Source: an uncultured Dysosmobacter sp.
Lineage (GTDB): Bacteria; Bacillota; Clostridia; Oscillospirales; Oscillospiraceae
DNA length: 61,850 nucleotides
Direction: 5' to 3'
Assembly (NCBI RefSeq): GCF_947631635.1
Contig: NZ_CANRMB010000017.1
Span: 1 to 61,850 of the forward strand
Shown: piece after piece, positions 14,766 to 23,635 of the stretch
How positions within the stretch are numbered: position 1 is the stretch's first letter
Layout of the letters: each line of letters begins with the position of its first letter
Made by a program: the position numbers and the translations under genes
The notes under the pieces: model-generated
Told to the model about the DNA's origin: nothing
Seen by the model: only the letters and a program-made list of their open reading frames with translations
Database searches by the model: none

Positions 14766-16148
14766 TTACTTGCTCAGGGCCTCGTCAATGGCGTTGGCCG
14801 CGGTCTTGCCCGCGCCCATGGCCAGGATGACGGTGGCCGCGCCGGTAACGGCGTCGCCGCCGGCGTAAACCTTCTCGCGGGAGGTCAGGCCGTCCTCATT
14901 GACCACGATGCCGCCCTTGCGGTTGATCTCCAGGCCCTTGGTGGTGGACTTGATCAGCGGGTTGGGGCTGGTGCCCAGGGACATGATGACGCAGTCCACA
15001 TCCAGGTCAAATTCACTGTTGGGGACCTCGATGGGACGGCGGCGGCCGGAGGCGTCCGGCTCGCCCAGCTCCATCTTGATGCAGCGGATCCTGTTCACGT
15101 CGTCGTTCCCGTCGGCGAAGATCTCCACAGGGTTGCAGAGGGTCTTGAAGATGATGCCCTCCTCCTCGGCGTGCTCCACTTCTTCCTTACGGGCGGGCAG
15201 CTCCTCCATGCCGCGGCGGTACACGATGTACACCTCGGCGCCCAGGCGCTTGGCGCAGCGGGCGGCGTCCATGGCCACGTTGCCGCCGCCCACCACAGCC
15301 ACCTTCTTGGGGTGCTGGATGGGGGTGTCGGAGCCCTCACGGTAGGCCTTCATTAGGTTGATGCGGGTCAGGAACTCGTTGGCGGAATACACGCCGCGGT
15401 AGTTGACGCCGGGGATGTCCATGAACATGGGCAGGCCCGCGCCGGAGCCGATAAACACGGCCTCGAAGCCCTGCTCCTCCATCAGCTCGTCGATGGAGAT
15501 GGTGCGGCCCACCACGGTGTTGGTGGCGATGGTGACGCCCAGGGCCTTCAGGCCATCCACTTCCTTCTGAACGATGGACTTGGGCAGACGGAACTCGGGG
15601 ATGCCGTAAACCAGCACGCCGCCGGCCAAATGGAGCGCCTCGAACACGGTGACTTCATATCCCTTCCGGGCCAGGTCGCCGGCACAGGTCAGACCGGCAG
15701 GGCCGGAACCCACCACCGCCACACGGTGGCCGTTGGAGGCGGGCTTTTCAGGCGCGGTGGTGCAGTGGGCGTTGTGCCAGTCGGCCACGAACCGCTCCAG
15801 ACGGCCGATACCCACGGGGTCGCCCTTCTTGCCCCGGACGCAGTACTTCTCGCACTGGCTCTCCTGGGGGCAGACACGGCCGCACACGGCGGGCAGGGCG
15901 CTGGTGTTGGAGATGATCTGATAGGCGGCCTCAAAATCGCCCTTGGCGACTTCCTGAATGAACTCAGGAATATGTACCATGACGGGGCAGCCGGTCATGC
16001 AGGGCTTGTTCTTGCAGTTCAGGCAGCGCTGGGCCTCGTCCAGAGCCTGTTCCTCGGTATAACCCAGTGCCACTTCCTCAAAGTTCTTATTCCGGACGTT
16101 GGGGTCCTGAGAGGGCATGGGGTTCTTTGTCAAAGACATATTCGCCAT
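14766..16148 (-). CDS. nfnB: NADPH-dependent GltA-type oxidoreductase / NfnB (large subunit)
   Basis: 460 residues. N-terminal cysteines CLNCKNKPCMTGCP (Cys42, 45, 50, 54) and CGRVCPQ/CEKYCVRG bind iron-sulfur clusters. VVGSGPAGLTCAGDLA is the FAD site and VVGGGNVAMDAARCA the NADPH site. Standing directly behind an NfnA-like gene, it is best read as the large subunit of NADH-dependent ferredoxin:NADP oxidoreductase, which by electron bifurcation balances NADH, NADPH and ferredoxin. The glutamate synthase small-chain name is the usual alternative label. The ATG at 16148 was preferred over one at 16154 (which overlaps the nfnA stop) because of its spacing from AAGGAGG; the choice is not certain. 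Confidence 0.88.
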   Translation of the reverse strand: MANMSLTKNPMPSQDPNVRNKNFEEVALGYTEEQALDEAQRCLNCKNKPCMTGCPVMVHIPEFIQEVAKGDFEAAYQIISNTSALPAVCGRVCPQESQCEKYCVRGKKGDPVGIGRLERFVADWHNAHCTTAPEKPASNGHRVAVVGSGPAGLTCAGDLARKGYEVTVFEALHLAGGVLVYGIPEFRLPKSIVQKEVDGLKALGVTIATNTVVGRTISIDELMEEQGFEAVFIGSGAGLPMFMDIPGVNYRGVYSANEFLTRINLMKAYREGSDTPIQHPKKVAVVGGGNVAMDAARCAKRLGAEVYIVYRRGMEELPARKEEVEHAEEEGIIFKTLCNPVEIFADGNDDVNRIRCIKMELGEPDASGRRRPIEVPNSEFDLDVDCVIMSLGTSPNPLIKSTTKGLEINRKGGIVVNEDGLTSREKVYAGGDAVTGAATVILAMGAGKTAANAIDEALSK

Positions 16149-16150
16149 GA

Positions 16151-16993
16151 TCATTCAGCCTCCTTCTTGAACAGATTGCAGGTCTCCTCGTGCTTGTGCA
16201 TCTCGAAGTCCCGGTACATCTGGTTGCGCTTGACCGCCAGATCCCAGTCCACTTTGTGGCCGTCAAAGTCGGGGCCGTCCACACAGGCGAACTTCATCTC
16301 ACCGCCAACGCTGAGGCGGCAGCCGCCGCACATGCCGGTGCCGTCGATCATGATGGGGCTCATGGAGACGGTGGTGGGGATGCCGTAGGGTTCGGTGGTC
16401 TTGGAGACGAATTTCATCATGACCATGGGGCCGATGGCGAACACCTCGTCATACTGGTTACCGGCCTCGATCAGTTCCTTCAGGGCGTCGGTGACCAGGC
16501 CCTTGCGGCCATAGGAGCCGTCGTCGGTGCAGACGATCAGCTTGTCAGAGGACTTCTTGAAGTCCTCCTCCAGGATGACCAGGTCCTCCGTGCGGAAGCC
16601 AACAATGGCATGGACCTCCGCGCCGCAGTCGTGGAACTTCTTCAGCACGGGATAGGCAATGGCGCAGCCCACGCCGCCGCCGACCACGCAGACCTTCTTC
16701 TTGCCCTCGGTCTCGGTGGCCTTGCCCAGGGGGCCCACAAAGTCGTGCAGGCAGTCGCCCTCGTTCAGGTGGGACAGCTTCTCCGTGGTGGCGCCCACGG
16801 TCTGAACAATGATAGTGACGGTGCCCTTTTCAGGGTCGTAGCTGTTAATGGTGATGGGGATGCGCTCGCCGTTCTCATCCACGCGGAGGATGATGAACTG
16901 GCCCGGCTGTGCCTTCTTGGCGACCAGAGGCGCCTCGATCTCGTACAGCGTAACGGTGGGGCGCAGAGCCTCTTTTCTCACGATACGATACAT
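16151..16993 (-). CDS. nfnA: Sulfide dehydrogenase-like / NfnA (small subunit)
   Basis: 280 residues. A ferredoxin-NADP reductase-type module: the FAD-binding barrel (residues 1-95) has PGQFIILRVDENGERIPIT, the NAD site is VCVVGGGVGCAIAYPV, and C-terminal cysteines in GTGMCGGCRLSV and KFACVDGPDFDGH bind the [2Fe-2S] cluster, as in dihydroorotate dehydrogenase electron-transfer subunits and NfnA. With nfnB next door the bifurcating transhydrogenase is the likely complex. The start at 16993 follows GGAAGGAAGAG; an upstream in-frame ATG lacks a site. Confidence 0.9.
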   Translation of the reverse strand: MYRIVRKEALRPTVTLYEIEAPLVAKKAQPGQFIILRVDENGERIPITINSYDPEKGTVTIIVQTVGATTEKLSHLNEGDCLHDFVGPLGKATETEGKKKVCVVGGGVGCAIAYPVLKKFHDCGAEVHAIVGFRTEDLVILEEDFKKSSDKLIVCTDDGSYGRKGLVTDALKELIEAGNQYDEVFAIGPMVMMKFVSKTTEPYGIPTTVSMSPIMIDGTGMCGGCRLSVGGEMKFACVDGPDFDGHKVDWDLAVKRNQMYRDFEMHKHEETCNLFKKEAE

Positions 16994-17054
16994 ACTCTTC
17001 CTTCCTTCCCGAATGTTTGAATTTTCATGCGGACCTGCATCCTGACATTGACAC

Positions 17055-17072
17055 ATTAAAATATATTTTAAT
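17055..17072. promoter_or_regulatory. Perfect AT palindrome upstream of nfnA
   Basis: ATTAAAATATATTTTAAT is an 18-bp perfect palindrome in the region between nfnA and the Crp/Fnr gene. On the minus strand it follows a TTGACG that could be a -35, so a regulator bound here would cover the promoter. It does not match the FNR or CRP consensus. The operator role is inferred only. Confidence 0.4.
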
Positions 17073-17147
17073 ATATCTTCTTTAAGCTCGTCAATCTCTT
17101 TTCGTCACGTTTCTCCCAAAATTTTTACCAATTATTTGGTATTTCCG

Positions 17148-17807
17148 TTAATTCAGGGTAAACTTCCGTCCCTCCGAGTGAAGAACGCCTTCCTCCCGCA
17201 GCCGTTTCAGCTCCCGCATCATGGCGCTGCGGTCCGTGGCGATGTAATCCGCCAGCGTGCTGAGGGAAAATGGGAGGGTAAAGGTGCTGCTGTGCTCCTT
17301 TTCTGAAAGCTGGTGAAAATAGCACAGCAGTTTTTCCCGGATGGATCGCCGGGACAGCACGTCGACCCGCTGGCTGAGGGCCTGGGCCTTGTCCGCCATC
17401 AGGCGGAGCATGTTCTGCACCAGCAGGCTGTGGTGCCTGCACGCCCGTTCGCACCGCTTTAAAATATGGGCATAGTCGATGAACAGCACGTCGCAGGGCG
17501 TCCGGCACACCACCTCCAGGCTGTCCCGCTCCGATCCGGCATACGCCAGCGTCCGGCCAAACACCCCGCCGGTGCTCAGGTCCTCCAGCACCGTAGACAC
17601 ACCCTCCTCGTCGATCCGGATGATGGAGGCTGTCCCCCGCTCTATGATCCCCACGGCGTCCCTTCCCCGGGAGGCAAAGTCATAGATCAGGTCATCTGTT
17701 TTGAACGACCGCTGGACCGCCTGAAAACAGTCCAGCATCCCGCGGTATTCTTCATAGGCAATATCCTGAAACAACGGGCTTTTTTCCAGCTCCTGCTGTG
17801 TCAGCAT
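17148..17807 (-). CDS. Crp/Fnr-family transcriptional regulator
   Basis: 219 residues. A cyclic nucleotide-binding-type beta roll (residues about 15-125, GRDAVGIIERGTASIIRID, DLSTGGVFGRTLAYAG) is joined by a long helix to a C-terminal helix-turn-helix (SLSTLADYIATDRSAMMREL). No N-terminal cysteine cluster is present, so it is not a typical oxygen-sensing Fnr; the ligand is unknown. It lies just upstream of nfnA on the same strand with 154 bp between them, so it may control that operon or be partly cotranscribed with it. Confidence 0.87.
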   Translation of the reverse strand: MLTQQELEKSPLFQDIAYEEYRGMLDCFQAVQRSFKTDDLIYDFASRGRDAVGIIERGTASIIRIDEEGVSTVLEDLSTGGVFGRTLAYAGSERDSLEVVCRTPCDVLFIDYAHILKRCERACRHHSLLVQNMLRLMADKAQALSQRVDVLSRRSIREKLLCYFHQLSEKEHSSTFTLPFSLSTLADYIATDRSAMMRELKRLREEGVLHSEGRKFTLN

Positions 17808-17998
17808 GGTATCCGCTCCTTTCCTGTTGCATATATCACAAGTCTAGCATACCAGCTTTCTCCGGAAATGTAAAGCCCATTTCCAGGCAGATTTCATAAA
17901 TTGTTCACCAAATCGCCGCGCCCATCCTGTATATTATTGATAGAAGCCAGATGGGCAAATACAGGCGGGTCCCCGCCTCACAGAAAAGAGGCTGAAAC

Positions 17999-18448
17999 GT
18001 GAACATTGCTTATTTTCTGCTCCCGAAGAACCGTGTTGCTTATCTGTACGATGACTGTACGTTCCGCCAAGGGCTGGAAAAAATGCGGCACCATGGCTAC
18101 ACGGCCATTCCCGTCATCACACGGAACGGGCAATACGTGGGAACGGTCAGCGAGGGCGATTTCCTCTGGCGCCTCCTGGCCGACGAACCGTCAGCACTGT
18201 TCTCCCGCTCCATGAAGGACTTGGAACAGCTGCGTATCCGGGACATCCTTCGCGGCAACAACTACCCCTCCGTCCGCATCACTGTCAGTATGGAGGAGCT
18301 GCTCAACAGCGCCATGAACCAGAATTTTATCCCCGTGGTGGATGATATCGGCAGCTTTATCGGCATCGTCACCCGCAAGGACATCATCCGCTATTTCGCT
18401 GAACAAAAGGCCGCCGCAGAGCCTTCGCTTCTCCGCAAGATCGTATAA
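17999..18448 (+). CDS. Small two-CBS-domain protein
   Basis: 149 residues consisting of a tandem CBS (Bateman) pair: first domain MRHHGYTAIPVITRNGQYVG with a TVSEGDFLW end, second domain MNQNFIPVVDDIGSFIGIVT ending RKDIIRYF. Such free-standing pairs bind adenine nucleotides and act as energy sensors or partner-protein regulators. The start is a GTG preceded by AGAGG; no ATG fits. A short inverted repeat (GGCGGG/CCCGCC) lies in the leader. Single-gene unit with its own terminator. Confidence 0.87.
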   Translation: MNIAYFLLPKNRVAYLYDDCTFRQGLEKMRHHGYTAIPVITRNGQYVGTVSEGDFLWRLLADEPSALFSRSMKDLEQLRIRDILRGNNYPSVRITVSMEELLNSAMNQNFIPVVDDIGSFIGIVTRKDIIRYFAEQKAAAEPSLLRKIV

Positions 18449-18462
18449 CACTGTATAACACA

Positions 18463-18498
18463 GATCCCGGCAGGGCGGTCCTGCCGGGATCCTTTTTT
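18463..18498 (+). terminator. Terminator of the CBS gene
   Basis: A 12-bp GATCCCGGCAGG stem with its complement, a 5-nt loop and six T residues. Confidence 0.92.
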
Positions 18499-18527
18499 GC
18501 CTGCGGCCTGCTCTTCGAGGAAACCAG

Positions 18528-19172
18528 TCAAGTCGTTTTTTCCTCCTGCTTGGCATCAATATAGGAATATAAAGTATATTTGGATATGCCGAAATATTTT
18601 GCGATCTTGTCTCCGGATTTTGTGACCAAAAAGGCGCCGTTCTGGTTCAGGAACTGAATGGCCTTCACCTTGTCCTCCTTGTTCATCAGCGCCACCGGCT
18701 TGCCCACCAGCGCCACCGACTGCTGGATCAGATCCTCCAGCATATCATTGATATTCACGATCCGCTCCGGCTCCGCCTGCTGGGGATCCGGGGTGGAGAC
18801 CAGCTCCCGGACCGCGCCCTCCACCATCAGCAGCTTGGAGATGTCGTAGTTGATGGACAGGATCCCCGACACCTTGCCCTTGCTGTTGCGGATATAGACG
18901 GTGGAGGATTTCAGGATCTTGCCGCCCGGCGTCTTTGTCAGGTAGCAGAGATGGTCCTTGGGTTCCGGATCGTTGGTCTGCATCTGCTCGATGACCACAT
19001 GGGACGCGCCGTCCCCCACCTTCCGCCCGGAGACATGGCCGTTCTCGATCGCCGCGATCGTGTGGTCGGGATGGCGGCTCAAGTCATGCACCACCACTTC
19101 GCAGTCGCTGCCGAACTGCGCGGCGATCCCCGCCGCCACCTGTTTCAGCAGTTCCAGTTTTCCGTTTTCTAT
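18528..19172 (-). CDS. YheO/DauR-like PAS and helix-turn-helix regulator, apparent ATA start
   Basis: 214 residues if read from ATA at 19172. The N-terminal YheO-type PAS domain (GSDCEVVVHDLS, KSSTVYIRNSKGKVSGILSI) is followed by a C-terminal helix-turn-helix (SGDKIAKYFGISKYTLYSYI). The family normally begins M-E-N-x-K-L-E-L-L-K-Q; here that stretch reads I-E-N-G-K-L-E-L-L-K-Q with ATA as first codon, a stop four codons further up, and AGGGGGG placed correctly for the ATA. The only standard start (GTG at 19139) has no binding site and removes 11 conserved residues. It diverges from ygeY, so it is the likely regulator of that cluster. Confidence 0.8.
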   Translation of the reverse strand: MENGKLELLKQVAAGIAAQFGSDCEVVVHDLSRHPDHTIAAIENGHVSGRKVGDGASHVVIEQMQTNDPEPKDHLCYLTKTPGGKILKSSTVYIRNSKGKVSGILSINYDISKLLMVEGAVRELVSTPDPQQAEPERIVNINDMLEDLIQQSVALVGKPVALMNKEDKVKAIQFLNQNGAFLVTKSGDKIAKYFGISKYTLYSYIDAKQEEKTT

Positions 19173-19287
19173 GGCTTTTCCCCCCTATTTTTAATTATTT
19201 CATCCATTTTACCATGACTATCATATCATAAATTTCCTAAAAAGCAATCCCTTTTCTCAAAATTTGTTTGGTTTTCAAAAATTTTGT

Positions 19288-19315
19288 TTGACAAGTGGAT
19301 TTCTTATGCTATGAT
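19288..19315 (+). promoter_or_regulatory. Promoter of the ygeY cluster
   Basis: TTGACA (19288-19293) and TATGAT (19310-19315), 16 bp apart, in the 211-bp gap between the divergent regulator and ygeY. Confidence 0.75.
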
Positions 19316-19383
19316 AGGGATAGAACCAAGAAACGCCATCAGGCAAAGGAACTGCTCACAACATTTAAACGGAGGGTATCGAT

Positions 19384-20796
19384 ATGGATTTTGAAGCGAT
19401 CAAAGCGGCCGCGAAGGGCTATCAGGCCGACATGTCCCGGTTCCTGCGGGATATGATCTCCCACCCCAGTGAGAGCTGCGAGGAAAAGAACGTCGTCATG
19501 TGCATCAAGGCCGAGATGGAAAAGCTGGGCTTTGACAAGGTGGAGATCGACGGTCTGGGCAACGTCATCGGCTGGATGGGCGAGGGCGAGAAGATCATCG
19601 CCATCGACTCCCACATCGACACTGTCGGCGTCGGCAACAGCAGCAACTGGGAGGCCGACCCCTACCAGGGCTATGAGACCGAGGACGTCATCTTCGGCCG
19701 GGGCGGCTCCGACCAGGAGGGCGGCATGGCCTCCGCCGTGTACGGCGCCAGGATCATGAAGGACCTGGGTCTGATCCCCGCCGGCTACAAGATCATGGTG
19801 GTGGGCTCCGTTCAGGAGGAGGACTGCGACGGCATGTGCTGGCAGTACATCGTCAACAAGTACTTCAACGGTCCTGAGGACGCCCGCAGCAAGATCGAAT
19901 TCGTCATCTCCACCGAACCCACCGACGGCGGCATCTACCGCGGCCACCGGGGCCGCATGGAGATCCGGGTGGACGTGAAGGGCATCTCCTGCCACGGCTC
20001 CGCCCCCCAGCGCGGTGACAATGCCATTTACAAGATGGCCGACATCCTCCAGGACGTCCGCGCCCTGAACGAAAACGGCGACGGCCCCTCCAACAAAGTC
20101 CGCGGCCTGGTGAAGATGCTGAACCCCGCATTCAACCCCCAGCATTACGAGGACGCCCAGTTCCTGGGCCGGGGCACCTGCACCACCTCCCAGATCTTCT
20201 ATACCTCTCCCAGCCGCTGCGCCGTGGCGGACAGCTGCTCCATCTCCATCGACCGCCGCATGACCGCCGGTGAGACCTGGGACTCCTGCCTGGAGGAGAT
20301 CCGCCAGCTGCCCAGCGTCAAGAAGTACGGCGACGACGTGAAGGTCTCCATGTACATGTATGACCGTCCCTCCTGGACCGGCGAGGTCTATGAGACCGAG
20401 TGCTTCTTCCCCACCTGGATCAACAAGGAGAGCGCCGCCCATGTCCAGGCCCTGGTGGACGCCCACCACGCCCTGTGGGGCGACAAGCGCATCGGCCACG
20501 CCGACGTGAACCCCCAGTTCGACGCCATGCACCTGCGGGACGGCCGCCCTCTGACCGACAAGTGGACCTTCTCCACCAACTGCGTGTCTATTCAGGGCCG
20601 GTACGGCATCCCCTGCGTGGGCTTCGGCCCCGGCGCCGAGTCCCAGGCCCACGCCCCCAACGAGATCACCTGGAAGCAGGACCTGGTGACCTGCGCCGCC
20701 CTGTACGCCGCCGTTCCCGGCCTGTATAAGCCCGAGAACAAGACCGGCGATGTGACCGAATTCCGTCAGAGCCTGACGGACAACGACATCCAATAA
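19384..20796 (+). CDS. ygeY: YgeY-type M20-family metallohydrolase
   Basis: 470 residues. Zinc-dependent M20/ArgE/DapE-like amidohydrolase: metal motifs [20 protein letters not shown] and the Glu pair in VQEEDCDG, plus a lid domain [20 protein letters not shown]. It matches the YgeY group, which is found with ygeW, ygeX, arcC and hyuA. In gut anaerobes these genes are linked to anaerobic breakdown of purines via ureido or diaminopropionate intermediates. The exact substrate is not settled; a carbamoylated or ureido amino acid is the working guess. The binding site GGAGGG sits ahead of the ATG. Confidence 0.9.
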   Translation: MDFEAIKAAAKGYQADMSRFLRDMISHPSESCEEKNVVMCIKAEMEKLGFDKVEIDGLGNVIGWMGEGEKIIAIDSHIDTVGVGNSSNWEADPYQGYETEDVIFGRGGSDQEGGMASAVYGARIMKDLGLIPAGYKIMVVGSVQEEDCDGMCWQYIVNKYFNGPEDARSKIEFVISTEPTDGGIYRGHRGRMEIRVDVKGISCHGSAPQRGDNAIYKMADILQDVRALNENGDGPSNKVRGLVKMLNPAFNPQHYEDAQFLGRGTCTTSQIFYTSPSRCAVADSCSISIDRRMTAGETWDSCLEEIRQLPSVKKYGDDVKVSMYMYDRPSWTGEVYETECFFPTWINKESAAHVQALVDAHHALWGDKRIGHADVNPQFDAMHLRDGRPLTDKWTFSTNCVSIQGRYGIPCVGFGPGAESQAHAPNEITWKQDLVTCAALYAAVPGLYKPENKTGDVTEFRQSLTDNDIQ

Positions 20797-20817
20797 AATT
20801 CCCGGCCAAACACCTCC

Positions 20818-21118
20818 CTGTAGGGGACGGCCTCTGTGCCGTCCCGTCCCGCGGGAGGCACGGTCTCTCGTGAAACCGCCATTTCTTTCTCCGGGGGAAG
20901 CATAATCTCTTGTGAAACGGGCCGCCCCCGCCTCCGCGGGAGGTACGGTCTCTCGTGAAACCGGCCGCCTCTTTCTCCGGGGGAAGCATAATCTCTTGTA
21001 AAACGGGCCGTCCTCTCTTTCGCGGGAGGTACGGTCTCCCGGAAAACGGGCCGTCTCCTTCTCCGGGGAGGCATAACCTCCCGGGAAAACGGGCCGCCGG
21101 AGACGGCGGCCCCTACAC
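20818..21118. repeat. Mobile-like element of six alternating ~42-bp repeats with terminal inverted repeats
   Basis: This fills the ygeY-ygeW gap. The ends are similar inverted repeats (TGTAGGGGACGGCC on the left; TGTAGGGGCCGCC read inward from the right). Between them are six contiguous units: type A (20850-20890, 20935-20976, 21021-21062; CGCGGGAGG(T/C)ACGGTCTC) alternating with type B (20891-20934, 20977-21020, 21063-21096; CCGGGGGAAGCATAATCTC), giving an ~86-bp higher-order period. Most units end in GAAAC and GGCCG. Intact binding site AAAGGAG and ATG of ygeW lie just outside. Confidence 0.85.
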
Positions 21119-21151
21119 CGCAAATATTAAATATCAAAGGAGCATATCGAT

Positions 21152-22342
21152 ATGTCTAAGACCATTGAACTGGCGCAGCACCTGGAAAAGCTGCACATCA
21201 ATCATATGTACAAGTCCGACTTCTACTGGACCTGGGACAAGACCGACGAGGAGCTGGACGCCATCTTCACCGTGGCCGACGCCCTGCGGGACCTGCGGGA
21301 GCGGAACAAGTCCACCCGGATCTTCGATTCGGGCCTCGGCATCTCCATCTTCCGGGACAACTCCACCCGGACCCGGTTCTCCTTCGCCTCCGCCTGCAAC
21401 CTGCTGGGCCTGACCGTCCAGGACCTGGACGAGAAGAAGAGCCAGATCGCCCACGGCGAGACCGTCCGGGAGACCGCCAACATGGTCTCCTTCATGGCCG
21501 ACGTCATCGGCATCCGGGACGACATGTTCATCGGCGAGGGCCACAAATATCAAAAGACCTTCATGGACGCTGTGAAGGAGGGCTACCGGGACGGCATCCT
21601 GGAGCAGCAGCCCACCCTGGTCAACCTCCAGTGCGACGTGGACCACCCCACCCAGTGCATGGCCGACATGCTGCATATCATCCATGAGTTCGGCGGCGTG
21701 GAGAACCTGAAGGGCAAGAAGATCGCCATGACCTGGGCCTACTCCCCCAGCTACGGCAAGCCCCTGTCCGTGCCCCAGGGCGTCATCGGTTTGATGACCC
21801 GCTTCGGCATGGATGTGGTCCTGGCCCATCCCGAGGGCTATGACGTGATGCCCGAGGTGGAGGAGATCGCCCGCAAGAACGCCGCGGCCACCGGCGGCAG
21901 CTACAAGAAGGTCGCCACCATGGAGGAGGCCTTCCAGGACGCCGACATCGTGTATCCCAAGAGCTGGGCGCCCTTCGCCGCCATGGAGCAGCGCACCAAG
22001 CTGTACCAGGCGGGCGACCAGACCGGCATCGACGCCCTGGAAAAGCAGCTCCTGGCCCAGAACGCCCAGCACAAGGACTGGACCTGCTCCGAGGAGATGA
22101 TGAAGCGCACCAAGGACGGCAAGGCCCTGTATCTGCACTGCCTGCCCGCCGACATCACCGGCCTCAGCTGCCCCCAGGGCGAGGTGGACAACTCTGTGTT
22201 TGACCGCTATCTGGTGCCCCTGTACAAGGAGGCCAGCTACAAGCCCTATATCATCGCCGCCATGATCATGATGAGCAAGGTCAAGGACCCCGTGTCCGCC
22301 CTGATGGCCATGGACGCTGCCGATAAGCGGAAGCGCTTTTAA
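21152..22342 (+). CDS. ygeW: YgeW-type knotted carbamoyltransferase
   Basis: 396 residues of the aspartate/ornithine carbamoyltransferase superfamily. The carbamoyl-phosphate loop reads DNSTRTRFSFASAC (STRTR), with HPTQCMADM and HCLPADITG as further active-site segments. The long form, lacking the ornithine and aspartate signatures, fits YgeW, whose natural substrate is unresolved. In this setting it probably runs in the phosphorolytic direction, releasing carbamoyl phosphate from a ureido compound for arcC. It is preceded by AAAGGAG. A hairpin with 9-bp stem (CCGCCGGCT) follows at 22370-22402, with no T tract. Confidence 0.92.
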   Translation: MSKTIELAQHLEKLHINHMYKSDFYWTWDKTDEELDAIFTVADALRDLRERNKSTRIFDSGLGISIFRDNSTRTRFSFASACNLLGLTVQDLDEKKSQIAHGETVRETANMVSFMADVIGIRDDMFIGEGHKYQKTFMDAVKEGYRDGILEQQPTLVNLQCDVDHPTQCMADMLHIIHEFGGVENLKGKKIAMTWAYSPSYGKPLSVPQGVIGLMTRFGMDVVLAHPEGYDVMPEVEEIARKNAAATGGSYKKVATMEEAFQDADIVYPKSWAPFAAMEQRTKLYQAGDQTGIDALEKQLLAQNAQHKDWTCSEEMMKRTKDGKALYLHCLPADITGLSCPQGEVDNSVFDRYLVPLYKEASYKPYIIAAMIMMSKVKDPVSALMAMDAADKRKRF

Positions 22343-22449
22343 AAAAGCCCCCTGACTGGGCCATGGACCGCCGGCTTCCCGCCCCGTGGGAGAGCCGGCG
22401 GGGAATCCTTTCCTCTCCCAATTCTGACCAACAACGAGGTGTCACCATC

Positions 22450-23382
22450 ATGGGTAAACGTATCGTCATCGCCTTGGGCGGCAATGCCTTAGGCAAAAAC
22501 CTGCCGGAACAGATGGCCGCCGTGAAGCACACGGCGAAGGCCATCGTGGATCTCATTCAGGAGGGCCATGAGGTCGTGATCGTCCACGGCAACGGCCCCC
22601 AGGTGGGCATGATCAACAGCGCCATGACCACTCTCTCCCGGGAGGACCCCTCCCTCCCCATGGCCCCCATGTCTGTCTGCACCGCCATGAGCGAGGGCTA
22701 TATCGGCTATGACCTGCAAAACTCCATCCGGGAGGAGCTGCTGGACCGCAAGGTCGATAAGCCCGTCTCCACCATCCTGACCCAAGTGGAGGTAGACCCC
22801 AGGGACCCGGCTTTCCAGAGCCCCTCCAAGCCCATCGGCACCTTCATGACCGAGGCGGAGGCAGAGGAATTGCGCCGCCGGGGAAATGCCGTCATGGAGG
22901 ACGCGGGCCGGGGCTGGCGCCGCTGTGTGGCCTCCCCGCTGCCCAAGTCCATCGTGGAGATCGAGACCATCCGGGCGCTGCTGGCCGCCGGACAGATCGT
23001 GGTGGCCTGCGGCGGAGGCGGCATCCCCGTCATCCAGGAGGGCCACCACCTCCGGGGCGCGGTTGCCGTTATCGACAAGGATTTTGCCGCCGAGCTTTTG
23101 GCGGAGGAGCTGAACGCCGACTCCCTGGTCATCCTCACCGCTGTGGAGAAGGTGGCCGTCAACTTCGGCAAGCCCGATCAGCAGTGGCTGGACCATCTCA
23201 CCCCCGCGGAGGCCCGGCAATATGCCACAGAGGGGCAATTCGCCCCCGGCTCCATGCTGCCCAAGGTCCAGGCGGCGGTGAAGTTCGCTGAGTCCAAGCC
23301 CGGCCGCACCGCTCTCATCACCCTGCTGGAAAAGGCCAAGGACGGCATCGCCGGCAGGACCGGCACGTCCGTCTCCCTGTGA
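22450..23382 (+). CDS. arcC: Carbamate kinase
   Basis: 310 residues. It transfers phosphate from carbamoyl phosphate to ADP, giving ATP, CO2 and ammonia. Amino-acid kinase signatures are IVIALGGNALGKNLPEQM at the N terminus, VIVHGNGPQVGMIN, VACGGGGIPVIQ and VIDKDFAAELLAEELNADSL. The ATG at 22450 was chosen for the conserved MGKRIVIALGG start and GAGGTG 8 bp upstream; a longer in-frame start is not conserved in style. Behind ygeW it is the expected energy-yielding last step. It ends at a strong terminator. Confidence 0.95.
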   Translation: MGKRIVIALGGNALGKNLPEQMAAVKHTAKAIVDLIQEGHEVVIVHGNGPQVGMINSAMTTLSREDPSLPMAPMSVCTAMSEGYIGYDLQNSIREELLDRKVDKPVSTILTQVEVDPRDPAFQSPSKPIGTFMTEAEAEELRRRGNAVMEDAGRGWRRCVASPLPKSIVEIETIRALLAAGQIVVACGGGGIPVIQEGHHLRGAVAVIDKDFAAELLAEELNADSLVILTAVEKVAVNFGKPDQQWLDHLTPAEARQYATEGQFAPGSMLPKVQAAVKFAESKPGRTALITLLEKAKDGIAGRTGTSVSL

Positions 23383-23422
23383 GCGCTCCATATCCGGACT
23401 TTCGCGCCATGCACAGATCTTT

Positions 23423-23461
23423 CAAACAGGAGAGCGAAAACGCTCTCCTGTTTGTCGTTTT
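23423..23461 (+). terminator. Terminator after arcC
   Basis: CAAACAGGAGAGCG pairs with its complement around AAAA, followed by TCGTTTTT. Confidence 0.92.
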
Positions 23462-23546
23462 TGTGCGGTCCGCTGCTTTTAATCAGGGCATTTCCAGATC
23501 ATAGTAAATTTTTTCTCTTCTTTTTTCCCTCTTTTCAAAAATTAAG

Positions 23547-23575
23547 TTGAATTTCCAGGTGTGACCCTGTATGAT
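23547..23575 (+). promoter_or_regulatory. Promoter of the BMP transporter operon
   Basis: TTGAAT (23547-23552) and TATGAT (23570-23575) with a 17-bp spacer, about 60 bp before the start codon. Confidence 0.7.
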
Positions 23576-23635
23576 AAGAATAGGCAAATTTTTTTCGCGT
23601 ACCGTTGCTCATATTTTTTGAAGGAGGAAATTAAA

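Noticed and set aside
20850..21096. The alternating repeats as a CRISPR array
   Set aside because: Units are contiguous, alternate between two types and have no unique spacers of constant length. No cas genes are nearby.
19339..21123. A long minus-strand open frame covering ygeY and the 42-bp repeat array
   Set aside because: It is the complement of a clearly real gene. The array part reads as repeats only because most units are near a multiple of three, and no start signal is seen.
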